From Bacteroidota bacterium (GTDB lineage Bacteria; Bacteroidota; Bacteroidia; Bacteroidales; UBA1556), in the NCBI GenBank assembly GCA_003648395.1, contig QMPB01000105.1:1-10287 (forward strand): a DNA stretch of 10,287 bases, given 5' to 3'. Below are positions 1-7,168 of this stretch, one piece after another; the first letter of the stretch is position 1; every line of letters begins with the position of its first letter. The notes under the pieces are model-generated. The model saw nothing but the letters and a program-made list of their open reading frames with translations. It was not told the DNA's origin and ran no database searches. Made by a program: the position numbers and the translations under genes.

Positions 1-1
1 G

Positions 2-313
2 AATTATTTATTTGAATGTGCTCAGGTTAATGTTGGATTAGGTTTGTCTCCTGAAGCAATTGCAAATCTTGATACTATTATTGCATGGTATCCTCAAGAT
101 AAAATTGCACCATCAGCACTACAGTTTAAAGCTTTTATATTGGATGATAGAATGCATCGATGGCAAAAGGCGGCTGAAGTTCTTGATGAGCTAATAGCAA
201 AATATCCTAATAGTGATATTGTGGAAAATGCGAAAGCTTATAAAGCTACTTTAGGAAAGCCCGCAGAACAAATAATTCAGGAAATGGCTGATAAAGAGGC
301 GGCAAAAGAATAA
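2..313 (+). CDS. TPR-repeat protein, C-terminal part (partial, 5' end outside window)
   Basis: The reading frame is open from the left edge of the window, so this is the last 103 codons of a longer gene. A TTG codon at 44 can be read as a start, but coding sense continues upstream of it (NYLFECAQVNVGLG...), so it is not the true start. The visible part consists of helical pairs typical of tetratricopeptide repeats, for example SPEAIANLDTIIAWYPQDKI and WQKAAEVLDELIAKYPNSDI, each ending in the common 'YP' helix-turn signature. The tail is charged and Ala/Glu/Lys-rich. TPR proteins of this kind usually act as protein-interaction scaffolds, often in the periplasm or envelope in Bacteroidota. The localisation signal would be upstream and is not visible, so the precise role cannot be assigned. 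The gene is followed by its own hairpin terminator. Confidence 0.8.
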   Translation, partial: NYLFECAQVNVGLGLSPEAIANLDTIIAWYPQDKIAPSALQFKAFILDDRMHRWQKAAEVLDELIAKYPNSDIVENAKAYKATLGKPAEQIIQEMADKEAAKE

Positions 314-337
314 ATAGCTGCTTTTATAGTATTCTAG

Positions 338-379
338 AAATCATCTTAATTAATTACTATTATTTAAGATGATTTTTTT
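338..379 (+). terminator. Rho-independent terminator after the TPR gene
   Basis: A perfect 12-bp inverted repeat (AAATCATCTTAA at 338-349 with TTAAGATGATTT at 364-375) encloses a 14-nt loop and runs into a T tract (373-379). It lies 25 nt after the TPR stop codon and separates that gene from the DUF1599 operon. The A/T-rich stem is typical of low-GC genomes. Confidence 0.8.
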
Positions 380-390
380 ATGTAAATGAG

Positions 391-422
391 TTTTATTTAT
401 AAGCCTAATTTTTTTACTTTAG
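391..422 (+). promoter_or_regulatory. Possible promoter of the DUF1599 operon
   Basis: TTTT at 391-394, a 20-nt spacer, then TACTTTAG at 415-422 approximates the Bacteroidota consensus TTTG-N19-21-TAnnTTTG. Each box deviates from consensus at one or two positions. Transcription would start near 429, leaving a leader of about 20 nt. The placement between the terminator and the start codon supports it, but the match is imperfect. Confidence 0.35.
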
Positions 423-447
423 CCTACATAAAATTCAATAAAGAGTA

Positions 448-996
448 ATGACAAAAACTGAACAACAATTTAAGGATAATATAGAGTTATGCAGTAATAT
501 CTTTAGTAAGAAAACTAAGGATTATGGTACTGCATGGCGTATACTTCGTACTTCTAGTCTTACCGATCAGATTTTTATAAAGGCAAATAGAATTCGTAGT
601 ATAGAAGAAAAAGGTGAACAGAAAATTAATGAAGATATACGCGATGAATTTATAGCTATTGTAAATTATTCGGTAATGGCTCTTATACAATTATATCATA
701 AGCCAAAAGATGATGAGGATATAAAAATGCCTACAGAGCTTGTTATTGAATTATACAGTAAATACATAATCGCTGCTAAGGACCTAATGCTTAATAAGAA
801 TCATGATTATGGTGAAGCTTGGCGAGATATGCGCATTTCGTCACTTACCGATATTATTCTTATGAAATTGCTTCGCTTAAAGCAAATAGAGGATAATAAA
901 GGGAAAACTATTATCTCTGAAGGCCCTGAAGGAAGCTATAATGATATGATTAATTATGCAATGTTTGCACTAATAAAAATTTCTGAAGGAGAATAA
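448..996 (+). CDS. DUF1599 (nucleotide modification associated domain 1) family protein
   Basis: This 182-residue, all-helical, probably cytoplasmic protein matches my recollection of the DUF1599 family widespread in Bacteroidota. It is an internal duplication. KDYGTAWRILRTSSLTDQI (residues 24-42) is repeated as HDYGEAWRDMRISSLTDII (119-137), and IVNYSVMALI (71-80) is repeated as MINYAMFALI (167-176). Each half therefore carries the same DYGxAWRxxRxSSLTD signature followed about 30 residues later by an NY-containing helix. The family has been linked by comparative genomics to nucleotide or DNA-base modification and to MazG-like nucleotide enzymes, but I know of no proven activity. ATG at 448 is the natural start, about 25 nt after the candidate promoter. 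The next gene begins 13 nt downstream, so the two are likely cotranscribed. Family membership is fairly sure; function is unknown. Confidence 0.8.
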   Translation: MTKTEQQFKDNIELCSNIFSKKTKDYGTAWRILRTSSLTDQIFIKANRIRSIEEKGEQKINEDIRDEFIAIVNYSVMALIQLYHKPKDDEDIKMPTELVIELYSKYIIAAKDLMLNKNHDYGEAWRDMRISSLTDIILMKLLRLKQIEDNKGKTIISEGPEGSYNDMINYAMFALIKISEGE

Positions 997-1009
997 TAAG
1001 ATCTAAATT

Positions 1010-2257
1010 ATGAAAAATAAAATAATAAGTTGGATTTTCTTATCACTAACAATATTAGGTGCTTACGCAATTTCTATTTTTGATGGCTATAATTTATTAT
1101 TCCTTTTATTTCTGATTATAAATATTGGATTTATAGGATATTTTGCTCCTAAAATTGATAAAACTGTATTATCAGTAAGTAGAATATTAGTAGGTGTTTT
1201 ATTTGTGTACTCAGGAATAGTGAAAGGTATTGATCCATTAGGGACACAATTCAAAATAGAAGATTATTTTTATGCTTATGGCATGGATTGGGCTGCGCCT
1301 TATGCCCTAATTCTATCTGTATTACTTAATGCTGTCGAGTTTTCAATGGGAGCTTTGCTTTTATTTCGTGTGAAAACAAAATATGTTAGCATTTTGAGTT
1401 TGATTATGATGTTACTATTTACCGTAACTACTTTATATGATGCACTATATAGTCCTGTTCCTGATTGTGGTTGTTTTGGTGATGCTCTTATCATTTCAAA
1501 TTGGCAAACATTCTATAAGAACCTTATTATTAATGCATTAGTTATATTGCTTTTTGTTCGTAGAAAAGACTTCTCTGTATATAAATCTAAAGTTTTAGAG
1601 TATTCAGCTTTATTGGGAATTGTTTTTGGTTTTATATTTTTCGAGTCTTATAATATTAATAATTTACCAATGATTGATTTTAGATCATGGAAAGTAGATT
1701 CTAGACTATTGCCTGCTAATCCGGAGCCAATAAAGTATTACTTAACATATAAAAATAAGAAAACTGGTGATACCAAGGAATACATAAGTAAGGAGTTACC
1801 ATGGCAGGATTCTGTTTTTATGGCTGATTGGAAGTGGCTTTCTTCAAGAGAAATAGATCCTAATATTTCGGAGATGAATACTTTTCCTATGATAGGTGAG
1901 GATGGAGCTGATCATTCTAAAGAAATTGTTAGTTACCAAGGCGATACATATATTTTTATTATTTATAGTGTTGCGAAAGTAAAAGATAAGCCTGCACAAT
2001 ATATTAAGAGTTTTATTGATATTGCTGAGCAAGTTGGCTATAGAGTTGTAATGCTTAATAGTGATTTGCCTGAAGACTATCAGAAATTTATTGATGAGAA
2101 TAATATAGCCGATATTAAAATCTATAATAGTGATGACACAGCTTTAAAGGCTGCAATAAGATCTAACCCAGGTTTAATTATTGTTCGCGATGGAAAAGTT
2201 GTGGCAAAGTATCATCATAATAATTTCCCAGATATTAGTAAACTAATAAACAAATAG
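1010..2257 (+). CDS. BT_3928-like DoxX/MauE family membrane protein with thioredoxin-like C-terminal domain
   Basis: This is a 415-residue protein. Residues about 5-45 form one or two membrane helices. Residues about 55-185 form the four-helix DoxX/MauE core (starting SRILVGVLFVYSGIVKGIDP), which contains the motif DCGCFGD at 152-158. Another helix spans about 197-211. The rest (about 220-415) is soluble and ends in a segment resembling a thioredoxin fold, including a beta-strand TYIFIIYSV (313-321) and NPGLIIVRDGKVVAKYH (386-402), where Pro387 sits like the cis-proline of thioredoxins. No CxxC is present in that domain: C153 and C155 appear to be the only cysteines. MauE/DoxX relatives take part in thiol-redox or electron transfer at the membrane. 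The DUF1599 neighbour at 13 nt is an arrangement I recall from Bacteroidales. Redox function is inferred from family and motif only. Confidence 0.8.
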   Translation: MKNKIISWIFLSLTILGAYAISIFDGYNLLFLLFLIINIGFIGYFAPKIDKTVLSVSRILVGVLFVYSGIVKGIDPLGTQFKIEDYFYAYGMDWAAPYALILSVLLNAVEFSMGALLLFRVKTKYVSILSLIMMLLFTVTTLYDALYSPVPDCGCFGDALIISNWQTFYKNLIINALVILLFVRRKDFSVYKSKVLEYSALLGIVFGFIFFESYNINNLPMIDFRSWKVDSRLLPANPEPIKYYLTYKNKKTGDTKEYISKELPWQDSVFMADWKWLSSREIDPNISEMNTFPMIGEDGADHSKEIVSYQGDTYIFIIYSVAKVKDKPAQYIKSFIDIAEQVGYRVVMLNSDLPEDYQKFIDENNIADIKIYNSDDTALKAAIRSNPGLIIVRDGKVVAKYHHNNFPDISKLINK

Positions 2258-2261
2258 CAGA

Positions 2262-3344
2262 GTGATATTATTTATATTAAAACGTCTTTTTTATGGATTC
2301 CTAGTTCTTTGGGGAGTTGTAAGTGTGGTGTTTTTATTATTTAATGTTTTGCCTGGTGACCCAGCACGTATGATGCTTGGCCAAAGGGCTGATAGTGCTT
2401 CTGTAGCTGCTATTAATCACGATTTAGGAAGAGATAAGCCATTAAGTGTTCAGTATTTGAACTATATAAATGATTTATCCATAATATCTATTCACAATAC
2501 TAAAGATGCAGAGAGTTTCTGGTTTCTAAATCCTAATAAATATGGTGATACTAAACCATTTATCACTTTTGGTGATGAAATTGGAATTGTATTTAAGAAA
2601 CCTTATTTACGAAGATCGTATCAGAATTCTCGTTTAGTATCAGATATACTTTTTGAAGCTTTTCCTAAAACTGCTTTATTAGCCATTGTGGCTGTTTCTA
2701 TGGCTTTAATAATTGGAATTTTTGTAGGTACATTATCTGCAATATATAAAGATACCTGGTTCGATAAATTAGCTTTGGTATTAAGTGTTTCAGGAATGTC
2801 AATTCCAAGTTTCTTTGCTGCAATACTATTTGCTTGGCTATTTGCCTTTGTGCTTGAAGATTATACAGGATTGAGCATGTTTGGTAGCTTATATTCTGTT
2901 GATGATTTTGGTCGTGGTGAGTATATAAATCTAAAGAACCTTATTCTTCCGGCAATTGTATTGGGCATACGCCCACTAGCAATTGTTGTGGAACTTACTA
3001 GAAGCTCGTTATTGGAAGTTATGTCTCAAGATTATATTCGTACAGCAAAAGCAAAGGGTCTTTCTAGGTATATGGTTTTGAGAAATCATGCCATGAAAAA
3101 TGCACTTAATCCCGTAATAACTGCAATTTCTGGTTGGCTAGCATCATTAATGGCAGGAGCTGTATTTGTTGAGTTTGTTTTCGACTGGAAAGGTGTTGGT
3201 GTTGCAATTGTTGATGCGCTTAATAAATATGATTTCCCTGTGGTAATGGGTGCTGTAATGTTTATTTCTGTGATTCTCGTCCTAATAAATATTCTTGTTG
3301 ATATTTTATATGCTTATTTGGATCCTAGAATTAGATTGTATTAA
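2262..3344 (+). CDS. ABC transporter permease, OppB/DppB family
   Basis: This 360-residue inner-membrane subunit belongs to the dipeptide/oligopeptide/nickel-type ABC importers. The N-terminus MILFILKRLFYGFLVLWGVV and the following LFNVLPGDPARMMLG (residues 26-40) are diagnostic. The cytoplasmic EAA loop that docks on the ATPase is at about 252-287 (QDYIRTAKAKGLSRYMVLRN...), and the C-terminal DPRIRLY is typical. Residues about 72-118 form a hydrophilic stretch in the first large periplasmic loop that looks longer than in standard DppB. The start is GTG at 2262: the frame has a stop at 2247-2249 and no ATG in between, and the protein begins as expected for the family. It lies only 4 nt after the preceding stop, so translation is probably coupled. 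No OppC-type partner, binding protein or ATPase is in the window, so the substrate is unknown. Its stop overlaps the opposing gene's stop. Confidence 0.9.
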   Translation: MILFILKRLFYGFLVLWGVVSVVFLLFNVLPGDPARMMLGQRADSASVAAINHDLGRDKPLSVQYLNYINDLSIISIHNTKDAESFWFLNPNKYGDTKPFITFGDEIGIVFKKPYLRRSYQNSRLVSDILFEAFPKTALLAIVAVSMALIIGIFVGTLSAIYKDTWFDKLALVLSVSGMSIPSFFAAILFAWLFAFVLEDYTGLSMFGSLYSVDDFGRGEYINLKNLILPAIVLGIRPLAIVVELTRSSLLEVMSQDYIRTAKAKGLSRYMVLRNHAMKNALNPVITAISGWLASLMAGAVFVEFVFDWKGVGVAIVDALNKYDFPVVMGAVMFISVILVLINILVDILYAYLDPRIRLY

Positions 3345-3871
3345 TTCTTCTTCAGTTTTTTTAATAATATTCTGCCTCTGCCTCTTAAAGCAGGAGAATC
3401 TTCTTGAATAATAATTTTCAATACATCTTTCAATTCAGATTTTAATTCGGGTTCAATAATACTAATATTGAAAATTATTTGCATAGCATGAACTCTCACT
3501 GCAAGAGCTTCTTTGGAGTTTAATAAGATTTTAAAACATATATTTACTGCTTTTCCCATCTCAATTTCTTCAACATCAAATAGTAATATAATTTTCATTA
3601 TCTCACGTTTCTGACCATTATGAGTAAAGGTGTTTAATAGGTCTAACATTTGATCTAAATAGGGTCGGATATACTCCTTATTACTATTGTTCAGTAAATG
3701 AAAAAGCATCCATGCTGCGCGCCACGACTGAGGGTGAACATTAGAAATGCTTATTTTCCAAAGTAAATCAATCATCTCTTGATTTACTTTATTATTCTTA
3801 ATAATAGCATTAATATTATCTTTAGAAATATCGTTTATTATGAAATTTTTTATTTGTTCTTTAGCATTCAT
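3341..3871 (-). CDS. Small HEAT/ARM-like helical repeat protein (hypothetical)
   Basis: I do not recognise a named family for these 176 residues. The sequence is made of consecutive amphipathic helix pairs with an arginine recurring at a similar place: SWRAAWMLFHLL (49-60), QKREIMKIILLF (87-98), VRVHAMQIIFNI (125-136) and LRGRGRILLKKL (162-173). That pattern suggests a short alpha-solenoid of HEAT/armadillo type, usually a protein-binding scaffold. There is no signal peptide or membrane helix, so it should be cytoplasmic. The C-terminus is lysine/arginine-rich. Start is ATG (3871-3869 on the minus strand). The gene is convergent with the ABC permease, sharing 4 bp at the stops, and divergent from the membrane protein at 3985. 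Function unknown; the repeat assignment is a reading of pattern, not of a family match. Confidence 0.6.
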   Translation of the reverse strand: MNAKEQIKNFIINDISKDNINAIIKNNKVNQEMIDLLWKISISNVHPQSWRAAWMLFHLLNNSNKEYIRPYLDQMLDLLNTFTHNGQKREIMKIILLFDVEEIEMGKAVNICFKILLNSKEALAVRVHAMQIIFNISIIEPELKSELKDVLKIIIQEDSPALRGRGRILLKKLKKN

Positions 3872-3924
3872 ATTATAAATTAGATGGACTCAAAAACACA
3901 GATTATTAATTGAATTATTTAAAT

Positions 3925-3932
3925 TACTTTTG
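3925..3932 (+). promoter_or_regulatory. Candidate -7 box for the 3985 membrane-protein gene
   Basis: TACTTTTG is an exact match to the Bacteroidota -7 element TAnnTTTG. It lies in the 113-bp divergent gap between 3871 and 3985, with a predicted leader of about 45 nt. No clear TTTG -33 box is found 19-21 nt upstream, so it is only half of a canonical promoter. Confidence 0.4.
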
Positions 3933-3984
3933 CATTTGTATTTTTTAAAATACTTATTGGTTTATAATAACAAATCCAGATTTG

Positions 3985-4554
3985 ATGGTTAGTGATTTCA
4001 TACTTGGCATTTTTGCTTTTTATTTTTTTTATATGAATATGGCTGTAAATAAGAATTGGGGATTCTTTTTCTTATTTGTGAGCATTGCTGCTTTTGTGGG
4101 CTCTGCTTTTCATGGTGGTTATATAGCTGCCGAATATGCTAGGTTTGTTCCATGGACTATTTTGTCGGCATCATTAATATTTGCACAATTAGCAACTTAT
4201 GAAGAGGTTAATTCAAAAGTATTAAATACTTTCTTTGTATTTAAATCCGCATTATTTCTTTCATTAGCAATTAGTTATTCGGAGTTTCTTTTTATGATTA
4301 CCGATATTGCTATTAGTTTATTAGGGTTTGTAGTAATAGGGAATTCCTTTTTTATTAAAGGTATTTCAAATAAAATATCATTGGGAATTATGATTTCCAT
4401 ATCATCAGCAATTATTGTAGTATTAAAATTGAATATACATCCTGAATATTTAACAGCAAATGATATTGGGCATTATATCTCCATTATTTCACTTTTATAT
4501 ATTTCAAAGGGAATAGGAGAGAGTAGCTATTATCTGAAATTAAAACAAGTATAA
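3985..4554 (+). CDS. Polytopic membrane protein, CREST/ceramidase-like pattern (hypothetical)
   Basis: This 189-residue protein is very hydrophobic, with about six or seven membrane helices. I start it at ATG 3985; a TTG codon directly before (3982) is less likely. Positions that stand out are the FVGSAFHGGY segment (Ser40, His43) at the end of the second helix, and near the C-terminus HPEYLTANDIGHYISI (His152, Asn159, Asp160, His163) at the start of the last helix. A Ser/His pair early and an Asp/His cluster in the last helix recall the CREST superfamily (alkaline ceramidases, PAQR/hemolysin-III-like, Per1), which are metal-dependent membrane hydrolases. However, the usual HxxxH is not intact here. 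The gene stands alone, with its own candidate promoter and a strong bidirectional terminator after it. That it is an integral membrane protein is sure; the superfamily link is a hypothesis. Confidence 0.65.
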   Translation: MVSDFILGIFAFYFFYMNMAVNKNWGFFFLFVSIAAFVGSAFHGGYIAAEYARFVPWTILSASLIFAQLATYEEVNSKVLNTFFVFKSALFLSLAISYSEFLFMITDIAISLLGFVVIGNSFFIKGISNKISLGIMISISSAIIVVLKLNIHPEYLTANDIGHYISIISLLYISKGIGESSYYLKLKQV

Positions 4555-4564
4555 GAATATAATA

Positions 4565-4606
4565 AAAAAGAGAGCTTATTTCAATATTGAAATAAGCTCT
4601 CTTTTT
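4565..4606. terminator. Bidirectional terminator between the membrane protein gene and rpoD
   Basis: The 42 nt from 4565 to 4606 form a perfect palindrome centred at 4585/4586, folding into a stem of about 19 bp with a minimal loop. AGAGAGCTTATTTCA is the left arm core. The stem is flanked by a T tract on the + side (CTCTCTTTTTATT) and by an A tract that becomes a T tract on the minus strand. It lies 10 nt after the stop at 4554 and 35 nt beyond the rpoD stop, so it can end transcription from both convergent genes. Confidence 0.9.
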
Positions 4607-4641
4607 ATTAAATAAATTTATTAAAGTTCTTTAAAGATATT

Positions 4642-5508
4642 CTATTGTCCTAAATAAGTTTTTAATAATTTACTTCTAGAATTATGTTTAAGTCTTCTGA
4701 TAGCCTTTTCTTTAATTTGACGAACTCTTTCGCGCGTAAGACCAAATTTAATTCCTATTTCATCTAGAGTCCAGCTATGTCCATGGCCTATACCATAATA
4801 TAAGTTTATAACATCTCTTTCCTTTTCGCTAAGAGTACTTAATGAACGAGCAATTTCTTGCCCTAACGACTCTTTAATAAGATCAGTATCTGTATTTGGG
4901 TCTTCATTATTAATCATTACGTCAAGCATACTAGATGTTTCACCTTCCATAAGGGGAGCATCTACTGATACATGACGCGAATGCATCTTTTGTGAAGCTT
5001 TAATCTTGTAAATTGGCAAGTCCAATTCTTCAGCAAGTTCAGTAGCAGTAGGAGGACGACCAAGTTCTTGTTCCATCTTTGCAGAAGCTTTGTTTATTCT
5101 ATTTAATGAACCTACCTGATTCAATGGAAGACGCACAATACGAGATTGCTCAGCTAGTGCTTGCAATATTGATTGACGAATCCACCATACAGCATAAGAA
5201 ATAAACTTAAATCCACGAGTTTCATCAAAACGTTTTGCAGCTTTTATTAAACCAAGATTACCTTCATTAATTAAATCAGGTAAACTTAATCCTTGATTTT
5301 GATACTGTTTCGCAACAGATACAACAAATCTAAGGTTGGCTTTAGTAAGTTTATCTAAAGCTCTTTGGTCTCCTTTTCGAATTAATTGAGCTAAGCGAAC
5401 TTCCTCATCCGCAGTAATTAAGTCTTCGCGACCTATATCCTGTAGATACTTATCTAGTGAGGCTGTTTGTCGATTAGTAATCGATTTAGTTATTTTTAAC
5501 TGTCTCAT
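4642..5508 (-). CDS. rpoD: RNA polymerase primary sigma factor RpoD/SigA
   Basis: This is the housekeeping sigma-70 factor, which directs core RNA polymerase to vegetative promoters. At 288 residues it is the short Bacteroidota form without region 1.1. Region 1.2 is at about 15-47 ([20 protein letters not shown]). Region 2 is at about 52-121 and includes the core-binding [13 protein letters not shown] and [18 protein letters not shown], then the -10 reading/melting segment [20 protein letters not shown] (100-119). Region 3 is at about 131-208, and region 4 at about 221-275 with the helix-turn-helix [20 protein letters not shown] (246-265). All expected motifs are intact and the C-terminus KLLKTYLGQ is typical. 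Start is ATG at 5508; a consensus promoter lies 96 nt upstream, so the gene probably serves its own expression. The htrA gene lies directly upstream on the same strand. Confidence 0.97.
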   Translation of the reverse strand: MRQLKITKSITNRQTASLDKYLQDIGREDLITADEEVRLAQLIRKGDQRALDKLTKANLRFVVSVAKQYQNQGLSLPDLINEGNLGLIKAAKRFDETRGFKFISYAVWWIRQSILQALAEQSRIVRLPLNQVGSLNRINKASAKMEQELGRPPTATELAEELDLPIYKIKASQKMHSRHVSVDAPLMEGETSSMLDVMINNEDPNTDTDLIKESLGQEIARSLSTLSEKERDVINLYYGIGHGHSWTLDEIGIKFGLTRERVRQIKEKAIRRLKHNSRSKLLKTYLGQ

Positions 5509-5603
5509 ATATTAATATTTGTATTTACTTTTAGTAAATCTATTAACTAGTAGGTGTTATATTTATAAGCAAATAATTAGATTAATTTTCACACTCTTGT
5601 ATG

Positions 5604-5635
5604 CAAATCTATGAAATTAAAAACTTAAATCCAAA
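5604..5635 (-). promoter_or_regulatory. Consensus Bacteroidota promoter of rpoD
   Basis: Read on the minus strand, TTTG (5635-5632), a spacer of exactly 20 nt, then TAGATTTG (5611-5604) matches every fixed position of the Bacteroidota vegetative promoter TTTG-N19-21-TAnnTTTG. Transcription would begin near 5597, giving a leader of roughly 90 nt before the rpoD ATG. The upstream box is only about 25 nt past the htrA stop codon. Confidence 0.75.
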
Positions 5636-5660
5636 TATATTACCATTTGTATAATTAAAA

Positions 5661-7118
5661 CTATATTCCTATGCCATAATATGCTCTTACACCGTTTGGA
5701 TACAGACCTTCTATAAGTATTCCACCGGAAGTATTTTTAAGAGCTTCTTCTACTTCTTTTACAGTTGTAACTTTATTTTTATCTATTGTTTGCAATATAA
5801 AGCCTGAACGTATGCCTGCTGATTTAAATAAACCAACTTCAATACTTGTAACTTGCACACCATAGTTTATTTGTAAGTTTTTCTTTAAAGAGCTGGATAT
5901 TACCTCAAATTTGGCTCCTGTGCGTTGCATATTATTCAAATCAGAAATATCATCAAGTTTTGTTTCGCCATATGTATTGGTTAATACAACATCGTAATCT
6001 TTAATCTTTTGATTATGAATAATTTCAAGCTTAATCTTATCGCCAGGGCGATGTAAGCCTACTCTTTCAAGTAATTCTGATGAACTATTAACTGAGATGT
6101 TGTCTACCTTTAGAATAATATCACCTTGTTCAATACCTGATTGTTTAGCCGCACCTTTTTCTAATATTGATTCTACATAAACTCCTGCAATTTGATCAAG
6201 ATTAAGTTTTTTAGCTAATTTCGCATCTACTTCTTTAATTGTAACTCCGATATAAGCTCTTTGAACTCTTCCAAATTCTTTAAGGTCCTTAACAACCTTC
6301 TTAACAATGCTAACAGGAATAGCAAAAGAATACCCAATATAACTACCAGTACGAGAGGCTATTGCTGCATTTATTCCAACAAGTTTGCCATCAGTATCAA
6401 CTAATGCGCCTCCTGAGTTGCCAGGATTAACTACTGCATCGGTTTGCAGAAACGATTCAATAGCTGAATTTGTTCCTAGTATATTTATATTTCTAGCTTT
6501 TGCACTAATAATTCCAGCAGTTACTGTTGATGTTAAGTTAAATGGATTTCCCACTGCTAATACCCAAGCTCCAACCTCTAGTTCATCAGAATTACCATAA
6601 GAAACAAACTCTAATTCCTTTTCATCTATCTTCAATAATGCAAGATCTGTTGTGGGATCAGTACCTATTATTTTTGCATTATAAACTCTTTTATCATTTA
6701 GTGTTATTGTAATTTTATCAGCCTCTTGCACTACGTGGTTATTAGTAACAATATATCCGTTGGAAGATAGAATTACACCTGAGCCCGATGCTCTTAGTAC
6801 AGAGTTGCTTCTTTTTTTGTTGCCAAAGAAATCATTAATACTAAAATAATCATCATAAACACTACTCTTACTAGTAAATTCGGTAAGTATATATACCACT
6901 GAATGAAGTGTTTTATTTGCAGCAACCTTTAAATCAGGACTTGCATATGTAGCATCAGAATTATTGCTTACTTTTTGAAACATAGCTGGGTTAATCACCT
7001 CATTTTTTATATTATTATCTGTTATTAGCTCATTATTATTATTTGTATAATGCTGAAAACCTGCAACAATTAGCCCTCCAATAATTGCTATTGATAATAT
7101 TTTAATGAATTCTTTCAT
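5661..7118 (-). CDS. degP: HtrA/DegP-type periplasmic serine protease with PDZ domains
   Basis: This is a 485-residue envelope protease/chaperone that degrades or holds misfolded periplasmic proteins. Residues 7-21 form an uncleaved anchor or signal peptide. The trypsin-like domain covers about 65-275. The catalytic triad is complete: His128 (in IVTNNHVV), Asp158 (in TTDLALLKI) and Ser235 (in NPGNSGGAL). PDZ1 spans about 285-382 (YIGVTIKEVDAKLA..., AGVYVESILEKGAAKQSGIEQGDIIL). A second PDZ-like domain, more divergent, spans about 400-485 (YGVQVTSIEVGLFKSAGIRSGFIL) and runs to the C-terminus. Length and layout fit the DegP/DegQ group. The LA-loop region (about 84-108, YDDYFSINDFFGNKKRS) carries the 'FFG' found in many relatives. 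No terminator is visible before the rpoD promoter, so read-through into rpoD is possible. A long leader with repeated sites precedes it. Whether it is DegP, DegQ or DegS-like by role cannot be told. Confidence 0.95.
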   Translation of the reverse strand: MKEFIKILSIAIIGGLIVAGFQHYTNNNNELITDNNIKNEVINPAMFQKVSNNSDATYASPDLKVAANKTLHSVVYILTEFTSKSSVYDDYFSINDFFGNKKRSNSVLRASGSGVILSSNGYIVTNNHVVQEADKITITLNDKRVYNAKIIGTDPTTDLALLKIDEKELEFVSYGNSDELEVGAWVLAVGNPFNLTSTVTAGIISAKARNINILGTNSAIESFLQTDAVVNPGNSGGALVDTDGKLVGINAAIASRTGSYIGYSFAIPVSIVKKVVKDLKEFGRVQRAYIGVTIKEVDAKLAKKLNLDQIAGVYVESILEKGAAKQSGIEQGDIILKVDNISVNSSSELLERVGLHRPGDKIKLEIIHNQKIKDYDVVLTNTYGETKLDDISDLNNMQRTGAKFEVISSSLKKNLQINYGVQVTSIEVGLFKSAGIRSGFILQTIDKNKVTTVKEVEEALKNTSGGILIEGLYPNGVRAYYGIGI

Positions 7119-7168
7119 TATATTTCTGTTTAATTAATTTAATTATTTACGAATTGTTAAGTTATTTG

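Noticed and set aside
487..690. Minus-strand open frames inside the DUF1599 and DoxX-like genes (487-690, 1300-1494, 1844-2032).
   Set aside because: They are short, antisense to conserved proteins, and have no recognisable domain or leader.
6385..6600. An open frame on the + strand within htrA.
   Set aside because: It lies antisense to the protease active-site region and has no family features.
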